In this document: one piece after another, positions 10,566 through 20,096 of the stretch | How the letters are laid out: each line of letters begins with the position of its first letter | Position numbering within the stretch: the stretch's first letter is position 1 | The notes under the pieces: model-generated | What the model was told of the DNA's origin: nothing | The model's database searches: none | Seen by the model: only the letters and a program-made list of their open reading frames with translations | Made by a program: the position numbers and the translations under genes | Assembly (NCBI RefSeq): GCF_001583495.1 | Contig: NZ_LQAQ01000093.1 | Location: 248,001-312,000, forward strand | Source: Flammeovirga sp. SJP92 | Lineage (GTDB): Bacteria > Bacteroidota > Bacteroidia > Cytophagales > Flammeovirgaceae | Length of the DNA stretch: 64,000 bases | Direction of reading: 5' to 3'

Positions 10566-13500
10566 TTATAGTCTTAAACCTAAAATTGTGATATCATCAC
10601 GTTGTGGAATAACTCCCATGTGTTCATCTAATGCTTTTTCTAATGCTGATTTCTGCTCAAGCATTGGCTTTTCAGCATTTTGCTGTAACATTTCAATCAA
10701 TTTAATCTTACCGAACTTCTTACCATTCTTATCATTTTGGTCTTGAAGACCATCCGTTGTAAGGTAAATTGAAGAACCTTTCACTACCTCAATCACAGTA
10801 TTAGAGAAGCTGATTTTCGAAGATTTTCTCTTATGGACACCTCCAATTGACTTGTTATCACCTTTGTATTCTAACATTTCTGTGCTACCAGGCTCCATAA
10901 TATAAAGTGGTCTTTTCGCTCCAGAGAATACAATACGATCTTCACCTGTCAATGTTCTTTCAATCATACATAAACAAACGTCCATACCGTCATCATTACT
11001 CTTGTTCTCTTGGTGAAGGGCGTCAATTACACCTTCATTCAACATGTCAAGAATTTTAGCTGGATCATAGACTTGTTTCTGGTTGATGATCTCGTTCAAT
11101 AATGTGTTACCAATCATAGACATGAAACCACCTGGTACACCGTGACCTGTACAGTCAAGCGCCGCAATAAATATTCTTTCAGAAACATCATTCTTCGAGA
11201 AGTTCACTGAAGCTAGATTCTCTTTTCTCTCGTCAATTTTCGAGAACCAATAGAAGTCACCCGATACAATATCCTTCGGCTTAAAGAAAATAAAGTTTTC
11301 TAATAAACCTGTCTGCATTTTAGCATTTGAAGGAAGAATGGCTCTTTGGATTGTCTGAGCGTATCGAATACTATCTGTAATGTGCTTATTCTGATTCTCA
11401 ATTTCCTGATAAGCGTTGGCATTTGTCAGGGCAATTGCTACATATGAAGCTAGCGTTCTTAAGATGTTCAACTCGTTTCTAGAGTAAGCATTTCTATCAT
11501 AACTCTGTACCGTTAATACACCTAGAGACTTCTCTGTAAGCAATGGCAAGTAAACTAATGATTTTGGAATCTCGGAAGTTTTAAAATCAGGAGTTTCTCT
11601 CAAGAAATTGTCCACTTCATTTTCATAATCATTGATCACAATTTCTTCACTTGACTTGTAGCACAATACAGAAAGACTGTTTTTCTTATCCATATCATAG
11701 CTGAATAATGGCAAACTAAGACCATTTTCAAGGAAGTTGATGTACTCAATCTTATCATACTTCTCTCTGTAAATACCGATACCGAATACTGCTGCATCCA
11801 TCAATGTATTTACATAAGCATAAGAAGTCCAGTTGATTGATTCTAAGTCAAGAATTGCGGTAATTTTCTGACCGAATTCTGATAAGACTTGAATATTATC
11901 GTATGCTTTTTCGATTTGAGTTTTAGCCGATTCAAGAGCGTCTCTTTGCTTCTCGATTTCCATTTTCTGACCTAAAATCTCATCGTTCTTATTTGCAAGC
12001 TTTTTGTTCTTACTTCTGTTTTGAATATAACCTGTTACAATTACACCAATCACTACAAAGAGCAACACCATCATAATGATGTAAACCTTACGCATTGTTT
12101 CGGCCTCTTTGATCTTACTTTCCTGTAATTCTTTATCACGTTCAAGAAGCTCTAATTCCTGCTCCTTCTGACGGTTACGAATTTCATTTTCCTGAATTCT
12201 TAACTCATTCAGCTTTTTCGTTTTTACAAGCTGATCAATCTCTTTTGATTTCTTTTCAGCTTCAAGAGCGTTCAAGGTAATAAGGAGCTCTTGTGCTTTC
12301 TTATCTTTCTCTAACTCATTTTGTTTCAACTGAAACTCTTTCAACGATTGTTCTTGTTGTAAAAGCTCAAGGTCTTTTGCTTTACGAGCATTTTCCTCGG
12401 CTAGCTTTTTCATTTGAGCTTCCGTCACTTTCTGGTCCATGATCAAAAGGTCAATTTCTTTTTCCTTTTGCTCAGCAGCAATTCTCGCTTCCGTAATCTC
12501 ATTCAAACGTCTACGTTCTGCACCAATGATACTATCTTTTAAAACGTTCAAGCTACTGATTGCTTGGAAGGCTTTTTTATAGTCATTTGTTCTTACATAG
12601 ATATTTGCAATTTTCTTATAGTTCTTTTCCAACTGCTCATAATCCCCTGCCATACGTGCATACTCCGAAGATTTATTAAAGTACTTACGTGCTTCACTAA
12701 AGCTTCCTCGTCCTTGATAAACGGTTGCTTTATAAGAATAGGCTTGTGCAATTGGTCCAGGTTGCCCCTGCTTGATTCTGATGTTCAATACTTCATCATA
12801 AGCTTTCAAGGCATCATTATGGCGGAAATTTTGGTTGGATAAAGTACCAATGTTAATCAATAGGGTTGTGTTTTGAACATCAGGTTTACCAAATTTCTTG
12901 TTGACGGCTAATGCATCATTGAAGTACTTCAGTGCTTTTTCACTTTTTCCTAATTTCTGAAAACAATAACCAATATCATTCAGAGGAACGTGTGTTCCTT
13001 CTTCATCACCTAAGATTTGTTTGTGGGAAAGAATCTCAAAGTTGACGTCTTTTGCGATTTCATAATTGCCTCTTCTCATCTCTATTGAAGCAATTTTGGA
13101 TAAAGCATTGTTGTAGGATTGAAGGTCTTCTTTTTTGTTGTTTAATGCATACTGCCCTTTGTAGTATTCAGCACCTTTACGGAAATAAACCAAGGCCTCG
13201 TCATAGTTTCTCAACAGAAGATAAGAGTTACCCAAAAGGTACCATATCTCAGTCTGACGTTCCAAGTCATTCATACGCTCAGCTACTCTCAATGCTTTCT
13301 TCTCATAATCGATGGCATTTTCGTAAATACCCCAATCCTGATACAAGAAACACATTTCTCCGTAAGCATCGTACAAAGGTATATCTTGATCTTCTTGCTC
13401 AAAGATTTTAATGGCTTTCAAACCATAATCAATGGCAACATCAAAATCCCTTCTTAATTTGTGCATTGTAGAATACATCATCAATGCTTTTGCTCTTCCT

Positions 13501-13745
13501 AGATTATAATTAACCTCGTCGGAAATTTTTAAAGCTTTGTCAATGCTTTCTTGCATTGACGTGAAATTACTTTTGTCTAATTCTAAATGGGCTAACTGGA
13601 TTAATTTATCAACTTTAGTCCTTCCATTTGGAAGTGTTGATATTTGGGACTTCAACTCATTGATGTCTTGCGAAAAAGACTGAGTAGAGATGAACAGAAA
13701 TCCAAAAAGTACTAAAATTAAACGAGTTAATTTTTTTGTTAACAT
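10566..13745 (-). CDS. TPR-GAF-SpoIIE serine phosphatase, membrane-anchored
   Basis: This 1059-residue signalling protein has a signal peptide (1-25), tetratricopeptide repeats (about 30-420), a long charged coiled coil (about 420-545), one transmembrane helix (about 552-575, YIIMMVLLFVVIGVIVTGYI), a second short coiled coil, a GAF domain (about 625-775) and a C-terminal PP2C/SpoIIE phosphatase domain (about 800-1059). Phosphatase acidic motifs are present as ALDCTGHGVPGG near 860, NDDGMDV near 920 and TTDGLQDQND near 1000. The TPR part would be periplasmic and the GAF and phosphatase parts cytoplasmic. Such proteins usually act on STAS-type antagonists or regulators, but no partner gene is next to it. 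An inverted repeat 100 bp upstream may be an operator. Confidence 0.88.
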   Translation of the reverse strand: MLTKKLTRLILVLFGFLFISTQSFSQDINELKSQISTLPNGRTKVDKLIQLAHLELDKSNFTSMQESIDKALKISDEVNYNLGRAKALMMYSTMHKLRRDFDVAIDYGLKAIKIFEQEDQDIPLYDAYGEMCFLYQDWGIYENAIDYEKKALRVAERMNDLERQTEIWYLLGNSYLLLRNYDEALVYFRKGAEYYKGQYALNNKKEDLQSYNNALSKIASIEMRRGNYEIAKDVNFEILSHKQILGDEEGTHVPLNDIGYCFQKLGKSEKALKYFNDALAVNKKFGKPDVQNTTLLINIGTLSNQNFRHNDALKAYDEVLNIRIKQGQPGPIAQAYSYKATVYQGRGSFSEARKYFNKSSEYARMAGDYEQLEKNYKKIANIYVRTNDYKKAFQAISSLNVLKDSIIGAERRRLNEITEARIAAEQKEKEIDLLIMDQKVTEAQMKKLAEENARKAKDLELLQQEQSLKEFQLKQNELEKDKKAQELLITLNALEAEKKSKEIDQLVKTKKLNELRIQENEIRNRQKEQELELLERDKELQESKIKEAETMRKVYIIMMVLLFVVIGVIVTGYIQNRSKNKKLANKNDEILGQKMEIEKQRDALESAKTQIEKAYDNIQVLSEFGQKITAILDLESINWTSYAYVNTLMDAAVFGIGIYREKYDKIEYINFLENGLSLPLFSYDMDKKNSLSVLCYKSSEEIVINDYENEVDNFLRETPDFKTSEIPKSLVYLPLLTEKSLGVLTVQSYDRNAYSRNELNILRTLASYVAIALTNANAYQEIENQNKHITDSIRYAQTIQRAILPSNAKMQTGLLENFIFFKPKDIVSGDFYWFSKIDERKENLASVNFSKNDVSERIFIAALDCTGHGVPGGFMSMIGNTLLNEIINQKQVYDPAKILDMLNEGVIDALHQENKSNDDGMDVCLCMIERTLTGEDRIVFSGAKRPLYIMEPGSTEMLEYKGDNKSIGGVHKRKSSKISFSNTVIEVVKGSSIYLTTDGLQDQNDKNGKKFGKIKLIEMLQQNAEKPMLEQKSALEKALDEHMGVIPQRDDITILGLRL

Positions 13746-13845
13746 AAACCTTGCTAGTCTAAATCTTCCTGATAATACCTATATATAAAAAACCAATAGC
13801 GGTGATCTACTTAAAAATAAAGGCGGTTTTATGAATATTCTTAAA

Positions 13846-13871
13846 TGTACATAACATCAAGCCTATGTACA
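13846..13871. promoter_or_regulatory. Inverted repeat TGTACATA-N10-TATGTACA, possible operator
   Basis: Two perfect 8-base inverted arms are separated by 10 bases, with no T-run next to them, so it does not look like a terminator. It lies about 100 bp upstream of the SpoIIE-domain gene and downstream of the PBP4-type gene, where a dimeric regulator of the phosphatase gene could bind. The arm size and spacing suit a helix-turn-helix dimer, but no cognate regulator is visible. Confidence 0.4.
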
Positions 13872-13935
13872 AAGCTTTTGCTTAAATTTTATTTGTGAAA
13901 ATTACACCTTAATTCAATAAAATATTAGAATAATT

Positions 13936-15393
13936 CTATTTTACCAATATTCCGAGTAGTGGTTCCATCGCTTTTCTAACTACCTTACTTTTACATGAGA
14001 AGTTATTTACTATAATCGTAAATGCCAAAATATCACCACTATCTGTGTTAATATAGCCAGCATAACTTCTCACTCTTCTCATTGAGCCACTCTTTCCGTA
14101 AACCTTGCCTTTTGCTTGGTTATAACGGCAGAAATATTTCAATGTACCCGAAACACCCGTCACTGCGAGGGAGTTGTGAAAAGCCTCATATTGAGGAGTA
14201 TGATATATTTTTTCTAAAACAGAAGTCATATGCGAAGCCGAAAAAGCATCAAACGGTGAAAGACCACTTCCATCTTCCAAATAAATTCCTTCTGTATTTA
14301 CTCCCACAGTCGCTAATTCATTCAATAAAGTTGAAGTAATGCTATCAGGTACTATTGACCCTGTCTTCTTGTTACTAACGTACTTTGCAATGGATTCCGC
14401 ATACAGATTGATACTTTTTTTATTTGTTTTATCAATAATCCAAGAAAGTGGTCTCGATTTTATTTCTCCAATTGCTTTTGAAGGAGGTAAATTCTTTTGT
14501 TGGTATTCTACTTTGAGTCTTTCTTTATTGACTGTAATTCCCTGTGACTGCAATGTATCCGCAAGCATCCACACTGCATGATAGTCTGGGTCCGTCACTC
14601 CTCCTTTAACTCTAAAATTTGAACGGTTAGGCGGTAATGTACCCCTTATAATGTGCCTGTCGGAATAAGGTGCAGAAAACAGAAATGAATTATCACCTGT
14701 GCCTTTTTTTCCTGCTGTCACTTCAGATGTAATATGAAGATAGGGAGGGTGAGGATCTATCTTATTAATAGAGGCCACAGAGCCTGTTGCTCCTGTCTTA
14801 AGATAAAGTTTGAACATATTATCATTCAAATTTAAAGATGCGATACCCACTCCGTAATAATTCCCTAAATCTTCCCAAACCCAATTAGGCGGTGTAGTTC
14901 TGGTTCCATACAATGAAGCGTCAACAATTATTTCACCCTTAATTTCTTTTAATGCTGGAAAGCACGCCTTCACTGCACTATCCAACGCTATTAATGTAAG
15001 CGTAGGATCTCCACCACCATGAATAATGAGATTTCCATTCAAAACACCTTCATTATAAGTACCTGTATGACTGATCTTTGTTATAAACTGAAAGTCTTTG
15101 CCCAATTGAAATAAACCCGCCGATGTTGTCAATAACTTAGTGATTGAAGCTGGAGTTAAAGCTCTTTGAGCATCATGTTTGTACTCAAAATCGCTCCCTT
15201 TTATTGATTTCACATGAAATGATACAGAAGCTCCTTTCATCCATTCATGGTCTAAAAACTTCCGAAATTCACCCTCCAGGATTTGATTTTTAGTTTGAGC
15301 ATTAGCTTGTAAAAACAAAAATTGGAGAATTAGGTTAAAAAATAATATCTTACTGACTGTGAGAAAGGATGATTTAATTAGATTAGTATTCAT
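13936..15393 (-). CDS. dacB: D-alanyl-D-alanine carboxypeptidase/endopeptidase, PBP4 family
   Basis: This periplasmic enzyme trims or cleaves peptidoglycan peptide cross-links. The three penicillin-binding motifs of an S13 peptidase are present: S83-I-T-K86 in ALTPASITKLL, a S-I-N motif in KKSINLYAESIAK, and K-S-G in VYGKSGSMRRV. A signal peptide is present from ATG 15393 (hydrophobic core ending in LQANAQ). The frame continues 17 codons upstream to 15444, but that stretch is not signal-like, so the internal ATG is preferred. The length of 485 residues is usual for the family. It is divergent from phoH. Confidence 0.9.
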   Translation of the reverse strand: MNTNLIKSSFLTVSKILFFNLILQFLFLQANAQTKNQILEGEFRKFLDHEWMKGASVSFHVKSIKGSDFEYKHDAQRALTPASITKLLTTSAGLFQLGKDFQFITKISHTGTYNEGVLNGNLIIHGGGDPTLTLIALDSAVKACFPALKEIKGEIIVDASLYGTRTTPPNWVWEDLGNYYGVGIASLNLNDNMFKLYLKTGATGSVASINKIDPHPPYLHITSEVTAGKKGTGDNSFLFSAPYSDRHIIRGTLPPNRSNFRVKGGVTDPDYHAVWMLADTLQSQGITVNKERLKVEYQQKNLPPSKAIGEIKSRPLSWIIDKTNKKSINLYAESIAKYVSNKKTGSIVPDSITSTLLNELATVGVNTEGIYLEDGSGLSPFDAFSASHMTSVLEKIYHTPQYEAFHNSLAVTGVSGTLKYFCRYNQAKGKVYGKSGSMRRVRSYAGYINTDSGDILAFTIIVNNFSCKSKVVRKAMEPLLGILVK

Positions 15394-15523
15394 GTTTACT
15401 TCGTTTATCTCGCAAATTCTCGGTAAATTTGACATTTGAAACAAGTTAGTATAAACTATTTATTTGTTACTATTTCAGAGTAGATTAAATAGAAAAATCA
15501 CAAAAAATTAAATACATAAACAT

Positions 15524-16507
15524 TTGATAGAAAAAGTAATTCCATTAGAAGATATTACTTTGGTCGACTTCTTAGGGGTTGACAACAGTAATATCAAAGA
15601 ATTATCAACAGCTTTCCCTCATAGTAAAATCATTGCAAGGGGAAATGAGATTCGTATTCAAGGTACGAGTGCTGAAATTATCAAGGTGCACAAAGCCATT
15701 AATGAATTACTCATTCATTATAAAAAGTTTGGAAAAGTGACAGTGGATAATGTTCTGGATTATGTAGAAATGAACGCAGATCTACATGATGAGGATATTA
15801 AAGATGAAATATTACTTTACGGAGCAAAAGGAATTGCCATTCGACCTAAAACCAGCAATCAGCAAAAACTAGTCAATGCCATCAAGAAAAATGATCTTGT
15901 TTTTGCACTTGGACCAGCCGGTACAGGTAAAACTTATGTGGCTACTGCTTTAGCTGTAAAAGCACTTAAAAATAAGCAAGTAAAACGTATTATCATTTCA
16001 CGTCCTGCGGTAGAAGCTGGCGAAAGCCTCGGTTTCTTGCCTGGGGATTTGAAAGACAAAGTTGACCCTTACTTAAGACCAATTTATGATGCACTGGACG
16101 ACATGATTCCATCAGAAAAATTAAAGTTCTATATGGAAAACAGAGTCATTGAAATTGCACCATTAGCTTATATGAGAGGTAGAACACTTTCTAACGCGTT
16201 TGTATTGTTAGATGAAGCACAAAACACAACGGAGATGCAAATGAAAATGTTGCTTACCCGTTTAGGACCAGACTCAAAAATGGTAATCACAGGTGATGAA
16301 TCTCAGATTGATTTACCTCCAAGACAACGTTCGGGATTGGTCACTGCTTCAAGAATACTTTCCAATGTACCTGGTATTAAAGTAATGCACCTTACTCAGA
16401 AAGATGTAGTGCGTCACCGATTAGTTAAAAGTATTATTTCTGCTTATAAAAAAGTAGAAGATAGAAAAAAAGAAGAAAAAGAGAGTGCTAAGAATGACAA
16501 TAAATAA
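15524..16507 (+). CDS. phoH: PhoH family P-loop ATPase
   Basis: This 327-residue cytoplasmic PhoH/PhoL-type nucleotide-binding protein has a short N-terminal KH-like region (residues 1-90), Walker A GPAGTGKT at 130-137, the family motif SRPAVEAGESLGFLPGDL, and Walker B FVLLDEAQN near 230. PhoH proteins are linked to RNA metabolism and stress, though the substrate is not settled. Translation starts at TTG 15524; no in-frame ATG exists before the conserved region. The next gene, a rhomboid protease, overlaps its last 14 bases, so the two are probably translationally coupled. Confidence 0.9.
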   Translation: MIEKVIPLEDITLVDFLGVDNSNIKELSTAFPHSKIIARGNEIRIQGTSAEIIKVHKAINELLIHYKKFGKVTVDNVLDYVEMNADLHDEDIKDEILLYGAKGIAIRPKTSNQQKLVNAIKKNDLVFALGPAGTGKTYVATALAVKALKNKQVKRIIISRPAVEAGESLGFLPGDLKDKVDPYLRPIYDALDDMIPSEKLKFYMENRVIEIAPLAYMRGRTLSNAFVLLDEAQNTTEMQMKMLLTRLGPDSKMVITGDESQIDLPPRQRSGLVTASRILSNVPGIKVMHLTQKDVVRHRLVKSIISAYKKVEDRKKEEKESAKNDNK

Positions 16508-17150
16508 AGGTGCAAAAATCACCTTATTATTAATAGCTATAGCATGGCTCCTAAAGGGTATTGAATGGTCTTTAGGAGTCGACCTCTTTCATTTTGGAAT
16601 TTACCCAAGAAACAGGCTAGGCATATTCGGTATATTTTTCCATCCTTTTATACATGGAGGTTTTAAACACCTTTTTTCTAATACCGTATCATTTGCCATT
16701 CTTTGTTTCTCACTTTATTTTTTCATCCCCAAAATTGCTTCTAGAGTATTAAGACAGCTGACCTTATTTACAGGTATCATGGTTTGGCTTTTTGCTCGCC
16801 CCTCTTTTCATATTGGAGCAAGTGGTGTTATCTATGGCATTGCTTCTTTTTTATTCTTTATAGGAATATTTCAGAAAAACCCAGGTTCCTTAATTATATC
16901 ACTTTGTATTGCAGTCCTCAATCACGGCATGTTAGTAGGTTTGGTTCCCAATGAAGAAGGTATTTCATGGGAGTCACATCTGTCTGGCTTTATTGTAGGT
17001 TGTGTGATGGCCTATTATTACCGTCACGTAGAAACTGAATTCTCAAAAAAGAAGATACTGGAAGTGGAAGATGACTTTTCCTTTGAAGGCTATAGGAATC
17101 TTGAAAACAAAGACTTCAGATATACTTATAAAGAAAATGAAGACAACTAA
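16494..17150 (+). CDS. Rhomboid family intramembrane serine protease
   Basis: The protein has 218 residues with about six transmembrane helices. The catalytic serine is S110 in GASGVIYG and the catalytic histidine H162 in WESHLSGF; the supporting H-x-x-x-N motif is HLFSN (H59 to N63). Rhomboids cleave membrane proteins within the lipid bilayer. The frame also offers GTG at 16485, but ATG 16494 gives a more normal start and a 14-base overlap with phoH. The charged C-terminal tail (about 180-218) is cytoplasmic. The substrate is unknown. Confidence 0.9.
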   Translation: MTINKGAKITLLLIAIAWLLKGIEWSLGVDLFHFGIYPRNRLGIFGIFFHPFIHGGFKHLFSNTVSFAILCFSLYFFIPKIASRVLRQLTLFTGIMVWLFARPSFHIGASGVIYGIASFLFFIGIFQKNPGSLIISLCIAVLNHGMLVGLVPNEEGISWESHLSGFIVGCVMAYYYRHVETEFSKKKILEVEDDFSFEGYRNLENKDFRYTYKENEDN

Positions 17151-17275
17151 TAACCTTTCCTCTACATTTTAAGAAGCTTTCAGATTTTCACCTCTATTTA
17201 TTTACATCAAGTGTTGTATATTTATGTACTTACTTTTTATTTTTTTGAAGAGGATAGCATATTTTAATTATAAGT

Positions 17276-17334
17276 AAGTACTAAGCCAAAGATAGATCCT
17301 ATTTAATTTTAATTTATTTTTTGTCTTAGTGCTT
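17276..17334. repeat. Dispersed inverted repeat, copy 1 (AAGTACTAAG ... CTTAGTGCTT)
   Basis: The left end reads AAGTACTAAGCCAAA and the right end TTTTTTGTCTTAGTGCTT, enclosing an AT-rich centre. The same ends recur at 22002-22036 and 57310-57355, always between genes. The function is unknown; it could be a hairpin terminator, a regulator site or a small miniature element. Confidence 0.55.
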
Positions 17335-17397
17335 AAATTTAAACAAGACATTTAAAACCACATTCTCTAAAAAATTACACGACAATCAAACCTTAAT

Positions 17398-18474
17398 ATG
17401 ATTTTCAACTTATTTCGGAAGCTCAGACTCCACAGGGGTAGTGAAGAATATGGAAATGTAAAGCGTATTATTTTATACACTTTAGGAATCAATCTTCTTT
17501 TCGCTATTTTATTCAAATATGTTGAAGCTGTTTCATGGAATGAAGCAATCTGGCAAACCTGGCAAACCGCCACCACCGTGGGATATGGCAACCGGCCTGC
17601 TGAAACATTATTTGGACGAATTATTACCATGATTCTAAGTACTGTTAGTATTGCATTTGTTGGAGCAATGTTCAGTGCTGTATTTGACTATAAAGAATAT
17701 CACAAAACACAAAAGAAATTAGGCTATATGAAAAATCCATTTAATGATGGGTATGTAATTTTTAACTTCCCTGCCACTGCTATCGCTAAGAATTTTATTG
17801 AAGAATTAAGAGCCATTGAAAAAGACGTTGGGATATGTTTTGTGGACAACAACATTGAGGCATTACCATTAGAAATTCAGGAAATCCCCAATATTCACTT
17901 TGTCAAAGGGTGTCCTTTACAAAAAAACACTTACCTGAATGCCAACATTAATCAAAATAAAACAATCATTGTATTTCCGAACGCCTCGAATAATTCATCT
18001 GCTGATGGTGCTACAAAAACTACAGTAGATTTATTAGAGCGTTTTGTTACTGAAGGTACTAGAATATTGTTTGTATTGGTAGAAAAAGCCAATACATGGA
18101 TGTTTGACGATAATAATGCTACTTATATTAATGCAGACTTATCAGTATTGGCAATTGTACAAGAATGTCAAGACCCTTATTCAGCCATGGTAGTAGAAGA
18201 TTTACTCTATAATACTAAAGGCGCCAACCCTGTAACAGTTGAAATCAATAGCTTAGATGGGATAAAATGGATGGACCTTCAGCTCAAAATAATGAAGGCC
18301 AGCGTTACTCTAAATCAACAGTGTAATGTTATAGCATTAATACAAAATGGCAAGACAGATGCCTGTCCAAAGCCCGAAACTGTACTGAATAAAGGGGATT
18401 TATTGTCGATTGCTACTTATTCCAACTTCTCATGGAAGGAGATTGAAAGGGAAATTCTTGTACTACAAGATTGA
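17398..18474 (+). CDS. Two-TM potassium channel with RCK-like C-terminal domain
   Basis: The 358-residue protein has two membrane helices (about 23-42 and 70-95) flanking a pore loop with the potassium selectivity filter TTVGYGN at residues 59-65. The remaining 250 residues resemble a TrkA-N/RCK regulatory region: alternating beta-alpha segments and a C-terminal beta-rich part. A glycine-rich NAD motif is not obvious, so ligand binding is uncertain. It most likely forms a tetrameric ligand-gated K+ channel in the inner membrane. It is transcribed alone. Confidence 0.82.
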   Translation: MIFNLFRKLRLHRGSEEYGNVKRIILYTLGINLLFAILFKYVEAVSWNEAIWQTWQTATTVGYGNRPAETLFGRIITMILSTVSIAFVGAMFSAVFDYKEYHKTQKKLGYMKNPFNDGYVIFNFPATAIAKNFIEELRAIEKDVGICFVDNNIEALPLEIQEIPNIHFVKGCPLQKNTYLNANINQNKTIIVFPNASNNSSADGATKTTVDLLERFVTEGTRILFVLVEKANTWMFDDNNATYINADLSVLAIVQECQDPYSAMVVEDLLYNTKGANPVTVEINSLDGIKWMDLQLKIMKASVTLNQQCNVIALIQNGKTDACPKPETVLNKGDLLSIATYSNFSWKEIEREILVLQD

Positions 18475-18547
18475 CAATCAATAAGAATCATTTAGAAATC
18501 TTCTTGATTATTTTTGCAAATCATTTTCCTTTTTTATAAAACTTGAT

Positions 18548-18555
18548 TATATTTG
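18548..18555 (+). promoter_or_regulatory. Promoter -7 box TATATTTG upstream of rpsU
   Basis: The octamer matches the Bacteroidota -7 consensus TAnnTTTG exactly and lies 53 bases before the rpsU start codon. A second match, TATTTTTG, lies about 40 bases further upstream. A -33 TTG at the right distance is not clear. Confidence 0.5.
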
Positions 18556-18608
18556 CGATCCGAAATCATGAATTGAATTTGAAAAAACCTTATTAAAAGG
18601 AAAATATA

Positions 18609-18803
18609 ATGATCGAAATTAAAGTAAAAGATAACGAGTCTATCGACCGTGCTCTTAAGCGTTTCAAAAAGAAATTTGAGAGAACAAAAGTATTACGTCA
18701 ATTACGTGCACGTGCTTACTATGAGAAGCAATCAGTAGCTGACCGTAAAAAAGCTATCAAAACAGCTTACAAAATCAAAATGAGAACTGAGCAAGGTGCT
18801 TAA
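18609..18803 (+). CDS. rpsU: 30S ribosomal protein S21
   Basis: This is a 64-residue basic ribosomal protein of the small subunit. The sequence has the S21 signature: KVKDNESIDRALKRFKKKFER, followed by an arginine/lysine-rich helix and RAYYEKQSVADRKK. Length and composition match Bacteroidota S21. It is followed by its own terminator, then xerC and hpf, a gene order common in this phylum. Confidence 0.96.
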   Translation: MIEIKVKDNESIDRALKRFKKKFERTKVLRQLRARAYYEKQSVADRKKAIKTAYKIKMRTEQGA

Positions 18804-18834
18804 TCTCTTTTTTGAGTTCTCAATAAAAGCCCAT

Positions 18835-18869
18835 CAATTTTAAAATTGATGGGCTTTTTGTATGAAAAA
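18835..18869 (+). terminator. Rho-independent terminator after rpsU
   Basis: A 16-bp perfect stem (AAAAGCCCATCAATTT paired with AAATTGATGGGCTTTT) with a 2-nt nominal loop is followed by a T-run. It separates rpsU from xerC. Confidence 0.9.
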
Positions 18870-19018
18870 ATTTTCAAATTCTAAATATTAAGTGTAATTT
18901 AGACGTAAGTACTCTTCGAAATATTATTGTGTATTGAGTAATAATAATTTAATATTTTGAGATTCATAAATTATAAAGAATAGAGCTTTCGGAGAGCACT
19001 AACAGCAGGTACAATTAT

Positions 19019-19909
19019 ATGACAATACTCCAATCTTTTTTAACCTATTTAGAATTTGAAAAGAAAGTAAGTTCCCATACACTCACTGCCTACAGCATTG
19101 ACTTAGAGCAATTCTTATCTTTTTTACAAGAAGAAGATAAAGACGCAACACTCGAAAAAGCAACAAAAGCAGAAGTGAGAGTTTGGATAGCTTCACTAAT
19201 GGAAGCTGATTTAAATCCCAGAAGTATTAATCGGAAAAGTACTTCACTGAAAAGTTTCTACAAGTATTTAAAACAGTGTGGAATCATAGACATTGACCCT
19301 GCCAAGACTGTACATGTATTAAAAACCTCAAAAAGGATCCCTCAGTATGTAAAGCCACAAGAAATGGATAACATGCTCAATGGAGACGTTTTTGACGACT
19401 CTTTTGATGGTGTAAGGGACAAATTAATTTTTGAGTTCCTCTACGGAACCGGATTAAGAGCAAATGAGTTATTAAGCATACAAGTCAATGATTTAGACTT
19501 TTATAAGAATACCGTAAAAGTTTTAGGAAAACGAGACAAGGAGCGTATCGTTCCCTTGCACTCAGTATTAGTACAACAACTTAAAATTTACCTTAGTAAT
19601 AGAAAAGAACATCAAAACCCCGATCTATTCCTACTTCAAGATGGTGCCACCTTGAAGTACAGTCAACTTTACAGCATTGTAAAGCACTACTTGGAGATGA
19701 ATACAACAGCAGGGAAAAAAAGTCCTCATATTTTAAGACATTCTTTTGCAACAAATATTTTAGAAAAAGGAGCAGCCTTAAATGATGTAAAAGAACTCCT
19801 TGGACATGCCAATCTTTCTGCCACTCAGATATATACACATTCTTCGCTCCAAAGAATGAAAAAAGTACATGCTCAAGCCCATCCTAGAGCAAAGAAAAAA
19901 AGGGTTTGA
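19019..19909 (+). CDS. xerC: Tyrosine recombinase XerC/XerD type
   Basis: This 296-residue site-specific recombinase should resolve chromosome dimers at dif. It has a SAM-like N-terminal domain (1-100) and a catalytic domain with all expected residues: R147 (GTGLRANE), K171 (LGKRDK), H237 and R240 (HILRHSFAT), H263 (LLGHANL) and nucleophile Y272 (IYTHSS). The position between rpsU and hpf argues for the housekeeping recombinase rather than a mobile-element integrase. XerC and XerD cannot be told apart with confidence here. No dif site was recognised nearby. Confidence 0.92.
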   Translation: MTILQSFLTYLEFEKKVSSHTLTAYSIDLEQFLSFLQEEDKDATLEKATKAEVRVWIASLMEADLNPRSINRKSTSLKSFYKYLKQCGIIDIDPAKTVHVLKTSKRIPQYVKPQEMDNMLNGDVFDDSFDGVRDKLIFEFLYGTGLRANELLSIQVNDLDFYKNTVKVLGKRDKERIVPLHSVLVQQLKIYLSNRKEHQNPDLFLLQDGATLKYSQLYSIVKHYLEMNTTAGKKSPHILRHSFATNILEKGAALNDVKELLGHANLSATQIYTHSSLQRMKKVHAQAHPRAKKKRV

Positions 19910-20025
19910 ATACTGAAAAAATGTTGTAAATTCATACAACCAAGTTGGAAAAAAGCCGTAATATAGATTATAAGATAAACGGTAAAATTAATACTTTTAG
20001 CAGGGTGTTATCTGACACAATGTTT

Positions 20026-20047
20026 TGTACAAATGAGAAAATGTACA
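20026..20047. promoter_or_regulatory. Paired TGTACA sites upstream of hpf
   Basis: Two copies of the palindrome TGTACA are separated by 10 bases, 50 bp before the hpf start. The core hexamer is the same as in the inverted repeat at 13846-13871 but the spacing differs, so a shared regulator is only a possibility. Confidence 0.25.
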
Positions 20048-20096
20048 GCATCTTTTCACAGTTAAAATTTTTCATAACACATAAAACTGTAAGAAT

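Noticed and set aside
19019-19909. Integrase of a genomic island
   Set aside because: The rpsU-xerC-hpf order and typical Xer residues mark the housekeeping recombinase, and no island boundaries were seen.
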